A stretch of DNA of 64,000 bases from Tissierella praeacuta DSM 18095. GTDB taxonomy: Bacteria > Bacillota > Clostridia > Tissierellales > Tissierellaceae. The position numbers and the translations under genes were made by a program. Within the stretch, counting starts at the first letter, position 1. Every line of letters starts with the position of its first letter. The DNA is taken from assembly GCF_900128955.1 (NCBI RefSeq), contig NZ_FQTY01000013.1:1-64000 (forward strand). Reading direction: 5' to 3'. Below are positions 41,742 to 51,758 of the stretch, piece by piece. Below the pieces are notes generated by a model, which saw only the letters and a list, made by a program, of their open reading frames with translations, had not been told where the DNA came from and searched no databases.

Positions 41742-43955
41742 ATGAAAAAAAAGATGTTTTATATGATTTTAGCAATAAATTTAATACTTATTATATTTCC
41801 TCAATGGAGTTCATACGCAGGGGGAGAAGAAGAGAAAATAATAAAAAGAGTATATACAGATAAACAAAATATATTGGAGGGAGATAAAAATATAGATTAT
41901 AATATTTCCTATATATATATAGAACATGAGCCTAGTTATAAAGTAGATGGTGATAAATTTGATTTAAAAAACTTGCATAATATAATCAAAATTATTGCCA
42001 ATGGGAAAGAGCAAAATCATGTGGATTCAAATGGTAATTTTAAATATACAATAGAATACAATAATGACCTTAACAGAGTAGAGATTAAGATAAAAGAGAA
42101 TCCATTAAATCCTGCTGGTTTAAAGCCATTTATTCTTACAAAAGATACCTACTATAACATTTATATACCAAGTGGATTTTTTTTCAATCAAAGTAGAAGT
42201 AGTGGTTCAATAAATTATACTTTTACTACAAATGGTGAAGGGATAAATATTACACAAAGGGGTATATACAAGTTTGAAGTAACAAATAAAAAAGAAATAG
42301 TAGGTTCATATGACAGACCATTTTTAATTACAGATTTTACACCTACAAATAAAAATATGGAATTTACTATAACAGGCTATAACTTTTCTAATGATATTAA
42401 ACAGTTAAGATTTGTAAGGGAAAAGGACAATAAAACCATTACAATACCAAGAAAAACAGGTAATGTAGAAAACTTGAAGTTTCACGATATAACCAAGATA
42501 ACTGGAACTATGGATGACGAAGCAAAAAAAGAATTTGCCAAAGTAATCAATGATAAAGAATGTAAAAAAACTTATACCAGTGCAGGAGTCTATGATATAT
42601 ATATAGATTTTGAAATAGGAAACTCAGCCACAATACATAAGGTAGAGCAAAGGATTATAGTAAAAGATAGACCAAAGGTAATAGATACAACACCCAGGGA
42701 TGAGCATGATTATTTTGATCCAGAAATATTATATGAGAAATTCACCAATCCAGAGGAAAAAGGTTATTATATAGAAGTAGTTTTTGAAGACATAGGAAGT
42801 ACATTGAAGATGAAAGACAGTATAAGTCATGGTATACAAGTAAATGTAATAGGAGATAAAACTAATTTAATAGATAAGAACAAACAAATAGTATATAAGA
42901 GAGAGTTATCAACAAATAAATATTCAACAAATAGGTTTAAAGTTTATATACCTTTAATAGATAAATTAGATGATAATCAAAAATATGAAGTATATATACC
43001 AGAAGATTCCATAGTAGAATATTCAGATATAGAAACAGAGAAAAATAGATGCTATAAATGGACATTTAGCACTAATTATTTTCCAAAGGCAGAAAAGTTA
43101 TATGAAGGTTCTATACCAGAATACTATGATTGGAATTATCCAATAGTAATAGATGGGTCAATGTTTCATGATGACACATTTGTGGAGTTTAGGAATATGA
43201 ATGGTAAGTATTATAGTCCTTCAAGTATAGATATTAGAAATAATAATAGTACCATGTATATATATTTACCGAGAAATAGAAGATTACCAGTAGGGGTCTA
43301 TGATATAATAGTAAGTAATGGAAATTCCTATGAAACTCAAATGGTCTATGGAGTATTTTCTGTAGTAGAGGAAGGTGATTATATACCAAATGAAGAATAT
43401 AGAGTAAAAGATGATAGTTCAAAGGGCATGGTAAAGGGAAATATAGGTAAGAGTAAGGACATATTGGAACTAAGCTCTAAATATACAGATAATAGATATT
43501 TAGAAATAGACTTAGATGAATTAATGGGGAGTAATACTTGGGTAAGAAGTATAGAATATCCTATATCATATAGAGATAGTTTAGGAGAACTCAGGCTTAA
43601 ATCAAAATGGGTAAATGTCAGTATAAACTCTCTAAGACTTAGTAATAACTATGATGAAAGATATATAGAGCTTCGTGTAGGCAAGGTAGAGCCTAGTATG
43701 GCAGATATATTAAAGAAAAAATTAGTCGGAAAAAATATAAAATCAAATTTCATAGAAGTATCAGGAGCTAATTTTGATTTTACTAATTTAACCATAGAGA
43801 TACCATATTTTGATTCTGATGGAAGTAGACTAAGGATTTTAAGATATGATGAATCAAATAGAAGATTTGAAGATGTTCCATATATAATAGATTTAATAAA
43901 TGGAAAAGTAAAAGGAATGAGTAGCAAACCAGGTATTTTTGTAATAGTTCAATAA
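41742..43955 (+). CDS. Secreted Ig-like surface protein, first gene of the surface operon
   Basis: The 737 residues run from the ATG at 41742 (GGGAGG upstream). A signal peptide ends near SSYAGG (about residue 28). The body is beta-rich; PFLITDFTPTNKNMEFTITGYNF (about 190-215) and YPIVIDGSMFHDDTFVEF resemble IPT/TIG strands. The C-terminus (LRILRYDESNRRFEDVP ... GIFVIVQ) has the same pattern as the end of the giant protein that follows (VQMVRYDENTKTWVPV ... GLYTVIG), suggesting a shared end module. There is no sortase motif or SLH domain. Function unknown. Confidence 0.7.
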   Translation: MKKKMFYMILAINLILIIFPQWSSYAGGEEEKIIKRVYTDKQNILEGDKNIDYNISYIYIEHEPSYKVDGDKFDLKNLHNIIKIIANGKEQNHVDSNGNFKYTIEYNNDLNRVEIKIKENPLNPAGLKPFILTKDTYYNIYIPSGFFFNQSRSSGSINYTFTTNGEGINITQRGIYKFEVTNKKEIVGSYDRPFLITDFTPTNKNMEFTITGYNFSNDIKQLRFVREKDNKTITIPRKTGNVENLKFHDITKITGTMDDEAKKEFAKVINDKECKKTYTSAGVYDIYIDFEIGNSATIHKVEQRIIVKDRPKVIDTTPRDEHDYFDPEILYEKFTNPEEKGYYIEVVFEDIGSTLKMKDSISHGIQVNVIGDKTNLIDKNKQIVYKRELSTNKYSTNRFKVYIPLIDKLDDNQKYEVYIPEDSIVEYSDIETEKNRCYKWTFSTNYFPKAEKLYEGSIPEYYDWNYPIVIDGSMFHDDTFVEFRNMNGKYYSPSSIDIRNNNSTMYIYLPRNRRLPVGVYDIIVSNGNSYETQMVYGVFSVVEEGDYIPNEEYRVKDDSSKGMVKGNIGKSKDILELSSKYTDNRYLEIDLDELMGSNTWVRSIEYPISYRDSLGELRLKSKWVNVSINSLRLSNNYDERYIELRVGKVEPSMADILKKKLVGKNIKSNFIEVSGANFDFTNLTIEIPYFDSDGSRLRILRYDESNRRFEDVPYIIDLINGKVKGMSSKPGIFVIVQ

Positions 43956-43967
43956 GGGGTGAATTAA

Positions 43968-46900
43968 TTGAAGAAAAGATTAAGCTTAATTTTAGCCATA
44001 ATGATTATATTATCAAGTCTTCCTATAAGTGACTTAGCAATATATGCAGCACCTTTAGAACCTGTATTTAATTCGATTATAGTTACTAAAAAGTTTAAAG
44101 ACTTATACGGAGTAGAAGAATATATTATATTAATTACAGGAGATAACTTTACAATAGAAGGCAAAAATATAGTAGAAGTCGGTATAATGGGTGAAGATAA
44201 TAAAGTAAAGTCATTTAACCCAACATATATCTCAAAGACTATGCTTCAATATGAATTACAACCAAGTGAAATAACAGGAAATTTATTTATAGATGGAAAA
44301 CAAGTAGATATATCAGAAGAGGACATGCCATTTATTACCAATAAAACACCAACGACTGGCATAGTAGACAGTACAGGTGAAGCGAAAATTACATTGACAG
44401 GCAGTGGCTTTGATAAACTTTCAGACAATTTAAAAGCCTATATATTTCAAGGTAATACAAGACGTCCTATATCAAAAAAGGTTGGAAGCTCTACAGAACT
44501 AGAATCTACAGAATTAAAAGGAAAAACTGGAATATGGTCTGTTGAATTCGAAAAAAAGGGAACTGTTGATAATCTAAAAAAGGCAGATGGTAAAAATGCA
44601 GACCTTACAATCTCCCATAAATATATGGATATGTTTTCATTATTAAATAAGCTAGACGTATCAGAAAAGATAGACCTTATACCAACCCAAGGACCAGTAG
44701 AAAGTACAGCAATGCTTCAAGCTGATAATTTAAAACCAACAAGTGAAATGAGTATATTTTTTCTAAAAAACTTAGATGAACCATATCTAGCTTCTCATAT
44801 GGCTATAAATGAAAATTATCGTAGAGATGATAAGCTAAAAAAAGATATATTTAGTTTTACAGTACCAAAAGCACTGACACCAGGTTCTTACTATGTAGTT
44901 CTTACAAATGAAGTTAACCCAACAAAGGATATTAAAAGTCAAATAAAGAGCTATAAAGTATTAGAAACTAAATTCATAGTAATAGACAGAAAGAACATGG
45001 TATTGATAGACAGTATAGACCCAAACAAAGGTTCATCAAAGGGTGTTGATGCTGTGATTAAAGGCATAAATATAGCTAGAATAAGTCCTGATATTTATGA
45101 AAATGGGAACAGGGATGACAATATAGATATAACTACAAACACCAATAAAATGCTGGTAAAATATACTGGTGGAAAATATAAGATGATAGGAGAAAATGGT
45201 GTAGAAGTTGAAAAGCTAGAAAGAGAAATAAGGTTTCTAATAGGTGGAGAAGTTACCTTTAGAGAAGACTCTGACTTGAATCAAGCAGTATATGATTATA
45301 TCAATATAAAGGTAGGAGAAAATTTTGATAAGGAAAAACTGGTATACGATGTTATAGCAGAAATAACTACAACTATTGAATATAAAGAAAATGGAGTAAC
45401 AAAGAAAACTGAGATATTTGAAACCTACACATTAAAAAACGGATTTACCTATGAAGCGTTGGATTATGTTCCCAAAATTATATCCGTAGTGCCAGATAAG
45501 ATTCCTGTGGACAGTAATTTTCATGCTATGGAAGGATTGAAAGTAGCTATAATAGGAGAAAATTTTTTATTGTATAGATATAAAGATAAAGAAGGAAATA
45601 TACAATATAAATATCCTAAATTTGATTTTGGCGGTCAATTTAAAATAGATCCTAATGACAAATCTGAAAATATAGAAGTAAGAATTCTTGACAAACAAGG
45701 AATAGAAATAGATGGCACAGAGGGGAATCACCTAGGAACCAAAATACTTCTTACAATACCAAAAGGTAAAAAGATAAAAGAAGATATATTAAACAATCAA
45801 CTTGACTTAAAGGTTACAAACCCCATAAGAGTACCAGACTCTCAAGACGAAGGTTCCTCAGCAACCTACAAATTTCAATTTATAAAACCTGAGGGTGATA
45901 AGACTCCATTTATAACCAATGTAACCCCAGACACTATAACCACTTCAGGTGAAAAAGGTATAATTATCTCAGGTCAAAACTTTGCTGAGAAATTCACTCT
46001 ATATATGGATGGAGAAAAGATAACATCAGCCAAAAGAAATGGTACAGGTACAGAAATAACCTTTGATGCACCACCTAAACCTGAAGGGTATGTGCAACTA
46101 ATAGTACAGAATGATGATGGTGCTTTAGCAACTTATGACAAACTTTTATATGTAAAAACCTATACAGATCCTAAGATAACAGATTTCAATCCTAAAAAAG
46201 GCACAGCAAATACCTTAGTAGATTTAAAAGGGCAAAATTTAGTTCCACCAAATCCATTGGTAAAGGATTTGAATGGAATTGGGTTTATGAAGCTTATAGG
46301 TACAAGAGTATTCATAGGCGGAAAAGATATAAATACCTATGCAACAAACAATATACTAGAACCATATAAAACACCAGGTGATATGCCTATATTATTAGCA
46401 AAAGATAACTCTGTCATAGTATCAGACTATTACCATAGTATTATTTTAGAAGATGATAATCAAGTATATTATAAAATATACTTTGATACTATTTCAGGAA
46501 AATATTATTTGACTGATGGAGACAAGGATATATATGAAATAACAGCAGATGGAAATAAATTATATGGGAAAAAAGGTGGGGATTCCCAAATTGAGTTACA
46601 AATATCCCAAGAAAATATAAAACTAAAAGATAGAACATTAACTATAAAAACGCCATACTCTACAGAGATAATTAATGGAGTAGATACCATTACAGGAAAT
46701 AGAGTAAAAGTAATAAATAATAATGAGCTATATTTTGAAGTACCACCTCAGTCTAGGGAAGGGTACTATGATATAGCCATAGTGAACCCAGATACAAAAA
46801 AAGATGAGAGAAAAGGAAATGCTGGATTTTACTATTTCTTCCAGCCCAATGAAAAACCACCAAAAATAAAAGAAATAACTCCATCAGAAGGGTCTACAGA

Positions 46901-49900
46901 AGGACAATATAATATCATTATCTCTGGTGAAAACTTTGTAGATAGAGGACCTAATGAAAAGACTTCTGTAATTATAGGTGGAATAACTGTACCATCACAG
47001 GATGTAGTAGTTTCCCCTAATGGAAATACTATGACAGTAAAAGTTCCAAAATATCCTGGAGATTTATCAAAAGAAACTGATATGGATAGGAAATATGTCA
47101 ATGTCATAGTAATAAATCCTGATGGAGGTTCTGATAGAAGAATAAATGGCTTTGCCTATATAATTCCAATATCACATCCAAAGATAACTAAGTTAATCCT
47201 CAACAAAGGCTCAGCAGCAGGAGGAGATATAGTCACCATAGAAGGTTCTGATTTTAGATATTTTGAACCATTTAGAGATGCCAACAATAACGGTACTTGG
47301 GATAAAGGTGAAACCTATACTGATAAAAATGGCAATGGCAAATGGGATGATTTAAGAGATAAAAAAGTATTGGATGAACTAAAACCTGATTGGGATGAAA
47401 AGGTACTTCCAATCTTACCAACAGTATATTTTGGTGGAAAAGTAGCTAAAATAAAAAGCTTTACAGCTTCAACTATAGATATAGAAGTACCAAAGGGAGC
47501 AAAGGGGTCAGCGGAAGTTTATCTAGTAAATAATGATTATGGAGTATCTAATAAATTGATATTTACCTACGAGTCTTCTAATCCCAAGATAAACTCTATT
47601 ACACCTAATACAGGTAGAAAACAAGGTGGAGATAAACTGGAAATATTAGGGGAAGGGTTTATAAAAGGAGATATATTGGTATATGATGATTTGAAGTCAT
47701 TACCAAAGTTAAAAGAAATAGCACAAATTCAATTTGCTAAGCCAAATGATGAAAACATGACTAATATAAATCTGCCTTTAGACAATCCAAACTCAGGTAG
47801 GGTAAGAGATAAAATTGCCCAAGCTAAGGCAGGGCAGTTGGAGTTAAAATATGATGCTACAGGAAAAGATGTAAAACTTAGTATGACTGTAACAGATAAT
47901 AATATAAAATATACGGCAGAAAATATTTTATATAACAATGAAGAAGTATTCTTTCCTTTGAATTTATTAAAAAATGATAAAGGAGAAAATTATAAAGGAA
48001 ATGAATTAGTCCGTATTAGATTAGAAAAAATCCAAGGTGCCAGCAATACTTTTAGGGTAAGATTGGACAGAGGTTTCTCACCAGAAGCTGCTGTACTAAA
48101 CCAAGGACATATAAATGTAATTACTCCATCATACTATACTATAGGAGAAGTTGAAGTTAATTTAACAAATCCAGATAATGGAGTTGCTACAGGAAAATTC
48201 AATTACAAAAATCCAGACAGCAAACCTAAAATAACAAATATATTAAGAGATGGACAAGAAGGATATAAAGTAGAAGATGGAAGAACAATAGTAGAAGTAA
48301 ACTATTTAGGTGGAAATACTATAGAAATAATAGGGCAGGATTTTAGAAAGCCAGTTAAAATTCAAATTGGTGATATAACTATAAATGCTAAAATAGAATA
48401 TCAACCAGAAGAAGACTCAATATCAAATAGATTAATATTTAAAATGCCAGCAATAGAGAATAGATATATAGGCACATATAATAGGGTAGTAGTAGAAAAT
48501 GAAGATGGTGGAGTTGCTAATTCAGAACCTATTTTCATCAAGTTTACAACTCCTGAAAGTACAGGGCTTACTATAACAAAGGTAACTCCAAATTTCGGAC
48601 CTACATCAGGTGGAACTGTTATAACCATAGAAGGTAAAGATTTTAGAGAAAAAATGGATGGAATACCTAATGGGAAATTAAAAGTATACTTTGGAGAAGG
48701 CTCAAAACAAGTGCAAGTGCCACAGGAAAATATAATATCCATTGCCTATGATAAGATTATATTAAAAACACCACCATATACAGCTGGACCTGCAACTATA
48801 AAAGTTGAAAACCCCGATGGAAATATAGCAGAATTGCCAAATGGATTTAACTATGTAAGTAATCCTAAGATAACATCAGTTGTGAATCCTAATAACAATA
48901 AAGTATTGGTGGAAACCTTATCCATAGAAGGCGGAGAGAAAATAAAAATAATCGGCAGTGACTTTATGGAAGGAGCAAAGGTTGTATTTAACCCAGTATT
49001 AAAATTAGTAGATGATAAAACACCAGCTACAGGAGAAGTAATTACCATAGGAACAAAAAAATATATACTGGAATCTGGAACAGAGGGTACAGAAGTAGAA
49101 GTGGTAAATGGACAAACCATTACTGTAATTACTCCAGAAGGGAAATTAGATGATAAAGGTATAATAGTCATCAATCCAGATAAGGGAGCAACAGATGTAT
49201 ATAATATAGGATATGGAATACCAGATATGGACGCACCATTTAATGTAGAAGCAGAAGTGGTATATGACCAGTTTATCAAAGTCCATTGGTCAGGAGTTAA
49301 AGATGCCTTTGAATATGAAATATATATGAGTGAAGATGGAGATAAATTTGAATTCATAGGTACAACGGAGTTAACATCCTATGTAGTTCAAAACATAAAA
49401 TCGCGAACAGAGTATCAGTTTTTAGTAAGGGCAATAGGTAAATATGGAACATCAAAGCCAATAGATGAATCCAAGAGTAACTATGTTACCACAGGCAGGG
49501 GAGTAGGACCGGAAGATGAAGATGGTAGCCTTGGAGAAAATACAGTGATAAATAGAAATGGAACAATGGCAGATATTTCCATAGGTACAGAAGATTTTAA
49601 TAGCAAAGGAATGACAATAGATTTAACAAGGGGAGAGTTAGCGGGAGTAAAGGATATAACCATTAGAATTCCTGCAGAGATTGTGGTAAATTCCTTTGGA
49701 AATATAAAAGTTCTTGGAAAAGATTATACAATGGAATTTAGCCCAAATATATTTAAAAATTCTACTATGGAAGATAATAGGAAAAATTCCAATGCTGGAG
49801 TGGTATTTAAAGTATCTGCCTATAAGGGAAATACAAATGTGAAGTCAGGAGAAGCAATAGTAGGAGAAACATATTTATTAGAAGGGACTACCTATGTAGA

Positions 49901-50093
49901 TAAGGACATAAGTAAGATAGATTACCTAAGAGGTAATATAAAATTCACCCTTGATACTGATACACAAAAAGTACAGAATAGAAGATTAAATAGGGTGCAA
50001 ATGGTTAGATATGATGAAAATACCAAGACATGGGTTCCTGTAAACTACCCTAATAGACTTGGATTATATACTGTAATAGGAAGTAGGCGATAA
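43968..50093 (+). CDS. Giant IPT/TIG-repeat surface protein with FN3 domain (2041 aa)
   Basis: It has a TTG start behind AGGGGTG and a signal peptide (about 1-27). At least ten IPT/TIG-like Ig domains follow, each opening with a PKIT-I-P-G pattern and an I-G-F strand, for example near residues 120, 345, 505, 646, 735, 964, 1070, 1205, 1533 and 1635. Near residue 1105-1130, DANNNGTWDKGE and DKNGNGKWDD look like calcium-binding loops. A fibronectin type III domain spans about 1753-1840 and the end resembles the upstream protein. No LPxTG, SLH or membrane anchor is seen, so it is probably held by a partner. It is likely an adhesive or structural fibre. Confidence 0.83.
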   Translation: MKKRLSLILAIMIILSSLPISDLAIYAAPLEPVFNSIIVTKKFKDLYGVEEYIILITGDNFTIEGKNIVEVGIMGEDNKVKSFNPTYISKTMLQYELQPSEITGNLFIDGKQVDISEEDMPFITNKTPTTGIVDSTGEAKITLTGSGFDKLSDNLKAYIFQGNTRRPISKKVGSSTELESTELKGKTGIWSVEFEKKGTVDNLKKADGKNADLTISHKYMDMFSLLNKLDVSEKIDLIPTQGPVESTAMLQADNLKPTSEMSIFFLKNLDEPYLASHMAINENYRRDDKLKKDIFSFTVPKALTPGSYYVVLTNEVNPTKDIKSQIKSYKVLETKFIVIDRKNMVLIDSIDPNKGSSKGVDAVIKGINIARISPDIYENGNRDDNIDITTNTNKMLVKYTGGKYKMIGENGVEVEKLEREIRFLIGGEVTFREDSDLNQAVYDYINIKVGENFDKEKLVYDVIAEITTTIEYKENGVTKKTEIFETYTLKNGFTYEALDYVPKIISVVPDKIPVDSNFHAMEGLKVAIIGENFLLYRYKDKEGNIQYKYPKFDFGGQFKIDPNDKSENIEVRILDKQGIEIDGTEGNHLGTKILLTIPKGKKIKEDILNNQLDLKVTNPIRVPDSQDEGSSATYKFQFIKPEGDKTPFITNVTPDTITTSGEKGIIISGQNFAEKFTLYMDGEKITSAKRNGTGTEITFDAPPKPEGYVQLIVQNDDGALATYDKLLYVKTYTDPKITDFNPKKGTANTLVDLKGQNLVPPNPLVKDLNGIGFMKLIGTRVFIGGKDINTYATNNILEPYKTPGDMPILLAKDNSVIVSDYYHSIILEDDNQVYYKIYFDTISGKYYLTDGDKDIYEITADGNKLYGKKGGDSQIELQISQENIKLKDRTLTIKTPYSTEIINGVDTITGNRVKVINNNELYFEVPPQSREGYYDIAIVNPDTKKDERKGNAGFYYFFQPNEKPPKIKEITPSEGSTEGQYNIIISGENFVDRGPNEKTSVIIGGITVPSQDVVVSPNGNTMTVKVPKYPGDLSKETDMDRKYVNVIVINPDGGSDRRINGFAYIIPISHPKITKLILNKGSAAGGDIVTIEGSDFRYFEPFRDANNNGTWDKGETYTDKNGNGKWDDLRDKKVLDELKPDWDEKVLPILPTVYFGGKVAKIKSFTASTIDIEVPKGAKGSAEVYLVNNDYGVSNKLIFTYESSNPKINSITPNTGRKQGGDKLEILGEGFIKGDILVYDDLKSLPKLKEIAQIQFAKPNDENMTNINLPLDNPNSGRVRDKIAQAKAGQLELKYDATGKDVKLSMTVTDNNIKYTAENILYNNEEVFFPLNLLKNDKGENYKGNELVRIRLEKIQGASNTFRVRLDRGFSPEAAVLNQGHINVITPSYYTIGEVEVNLTNPDNGVATGKFNYKNPDSKPKITNILRDGQEGYKVEDGRTIVEVNYLGGNTIEIIGQDFRKPVKIQIGDITINAKIEYQPEEDSISNRLIFKMPAIENRYIGTYNRVVVENEDGGVANSEPIFIKFTTPESTGLTITKVTPNFGPTSGGTVITIEGKDFREKMDGIPNGKLKVYFGEGSKQVQVPQENIISIAYDKIILKTPPYTAGPATIKVENPDGNIAELPNGFNYVSNPKITSVVNPNNNKVLVETLSIEGGEKIKIIGSDFMEGAKVVFNPVLKLVDDKTPATGEVITIGTKKYILESGTEGTEVEVVNGQTITVITPEGKLDDKGIIVINPDKGATDVYNIGYGIPDMDAPFNVEAEVVYDQFIKVHWSGVKDAFEYEIYMSEDGDKFEFIGTTELTSYVVQNIKSRTEYQFLVRAIGKYGTSKPIDESKSNYVTTGRGVGPEDEDGSLGENTVINRNGTMADISIGTEDFNSKGMTIDLTRGELAGVKDITIRIPAEIVVNSFGNIKVLGKDYTMEFSPNIFKNSTMEDNRKNSNAGVVFKVSAYKGNTNVKSGEAIVGETYLLEGTTYVDKDISKIDYLRGNIKFTLDTDTQKVQNRRLNRVQMVRYDENTKTWVPVNYPNRLGLYTVIGSRR

Positions 50094-50094
50094 T

Positions 50095-51750
50095 ATGAGA
50101 AAAACCATATCCATTATATTACTAATATTAATAACTGGAAGCTTTGCTACTGCTAATGGGATTGGTGCAAGAAATATATTTCAGCAAGGGATTGTAGAAG
50201 GATATTTTATAGAATATAATAGAAATAACATAGTGGTAGAAGAATATGGAGGAGATATCTATAAACTACCGCTAGTTAAAGATGTAAAATTAGAGATAGA
50301 TGGACGTGCAGTAAGTATAACGGACTTTAAAAAAGGAATGGAAGTATATATAGAACTGCAAGGCAGAAGTGTAAAATATATGGATGCCTATTCAGGAGAT
50401 ATGCCTGGTTATATACAACTAGGGGAGAAGGTTCGGGTAGGAGTAGTTAAAGAAATCGACAGAGATCAAATTCAAATAAAGCTGCCAACGGGCAAGGAGG
50501 AAGTATATTTTACTTCCCCTGCCACAGTAATTACTAAAAACAAGCAAAATACAAATGCTAACTCCTTATATATAGGAGATAGAGTCAAGCTTTATTTTGA
50601 TGAAATGGACTCATCCTATATTAACAGATTAGAAATAGAAGGCAATTCTATACTAATTAAAGAACTATATAGAGGAAAGCTTACAGTAGTTGATGAATTA
50701 GAAGATATAATAGCATTGGAAAATCCAGAAGTATTTAGAAATGGTGATTGGAGAAGTTTAGATAAAAACTTGAGACTTCCTTATAATGCAGACCTTCCCC
50801 TATATGTGGGAGGGCAAAAGATTAATTATAAAAATCTAAAACATTATAAAGGTAAAACAGTTTATATGGCAATGAAGGACTTTTTTGGTAAAGAAAAGAT
50901 AGAAAAAATGGTAGTAAAATCCCAATATGAAACTGTTTTCTCTGATAAAATAAAGGAAGTCAGTCAATATGCTTCACAACTAGAGCTTGGCAACAATAAA
51001 AATATTAAATTTCATGATGGGACAATGGTTATAAAATCTGGCAGATTGGTAGATACCTATAGTCTAAATTCCGGGTCTGATGGTTTAATTATAGCAGATG
51101 GCAGGGGTAGTGAACTTGCAGCGGATATTATATATATATATAATGAAGATATAAATAATTCTAATATAGGACAAGATTATATCTATGCTGGAAGACTAAA
51201 TACCATATTGCAAAACAAATTATATCTAAGAAACTTCTTTTTACTAGATAAAAATGAATGGGAATCCTTTAGGGAAGAAAAGGAACTGTTCTATGATAAC
51301 GATACTTTTATATATGATATGGAAAATAAAAAGGCAGTATCTCCTAAGGAGTTTTTCTCAGCTAATTATTCAGTAGATGAGGATAATACAAGAAAGAGAA
51401 AGCCAAGGGACTGGTATGGCTATCTATATACAGATGGAGATAGAGTTTCTGTGGCCTTTGTAAAAGAAACCTTAGATTCTCTATATGGACAAAGGACAAC
51501 TATAGGTGTAGTTGAGAGCGGTCCAGTGCTAGATAAATCTGTAGGGTGGACAATTAAATTAAGAGATGTTAAAAATTGGAGTTCAAGGAATGAAGAATGG
51601 ATGGCAGCCAATGCCTCATTGAACCTATATCTAAAGGAAGCGATGCTTATTAAAGATGGAGCAAAGATTAATATCGAAGATATTAAAGTCGGAGACAGAT
51701 TATATCTTGTAAGGGATAGCAATATGGCGAAAGTAATTATCATAAAATGA
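50095..51750 (+). CDS. Secreted beta-rich protein of the surface operon, unknown family
   Basis: The 551 residues have a signal peptide (about 1-22). The mature part repeats short modules of the form VEGYFIEYNRNNIVVEE / IDGRAVSITDFKKGMEVYIEL / LGEKVRVGVVKEIDRDQIQIKL: small beta barrels each ending in a phrase such as VGDRVKLYF or VGDRLYLV. Similar OB- or SH3-like strand repeats occur in S-layer-associated proteins. It starts two bases after the giant protein and overlaps the next gene by four bases (ATGA). I do not recognise the family. Confidence 0.68.
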   Translation: MRKTISIILLILITGSFATANGIGARNIFQQGIVEGYFIEYNRNNIVVEEYGGDIYKLPLVKDVKLEIDGRAVSITDFKKGMEVYIELQGRSVKYMDAYSGDMPGYIQLGEKVRVGVVKEIDRDQIQIKLPTGKEEVYFTSPATVITKNKQNTNANSLYIGDRVKLYFDEMDSSYINRLEIEGNSILIKELYRGKLTVVDELEDIIALENPEVFRNGDWRSLDKNLRLPYNADLPLYVGGQKINYKNLKHYKGKTVYMAMKDFFGKEKIEKMVVKSQYETVFSDKIKEVSQYASQLELGNNKNIKFHDGTMVIKSGRLVDTYSLNSGSDGLIIADGRGSELAADIIYIYNEDINNSNIGQDYIYAGRLNTILQNKLYLRNFFLLDKNEWESFREEKELFYDNDTFIYDMENKKAVSPKEFFSANYSVDEDNTRKRKPRDWYGYLYTDGDRVSVAFVKETLDSLYGQRTTIGVVESGPVLDKSVGWTIKLRDVKNWSSRNEEWMAANASLNLYLKEAMLIKDGAKINIEDIKVGDRLYLVRDSNMAKVIIIK

Positions 51751-51758
51751 GGTGTAAG

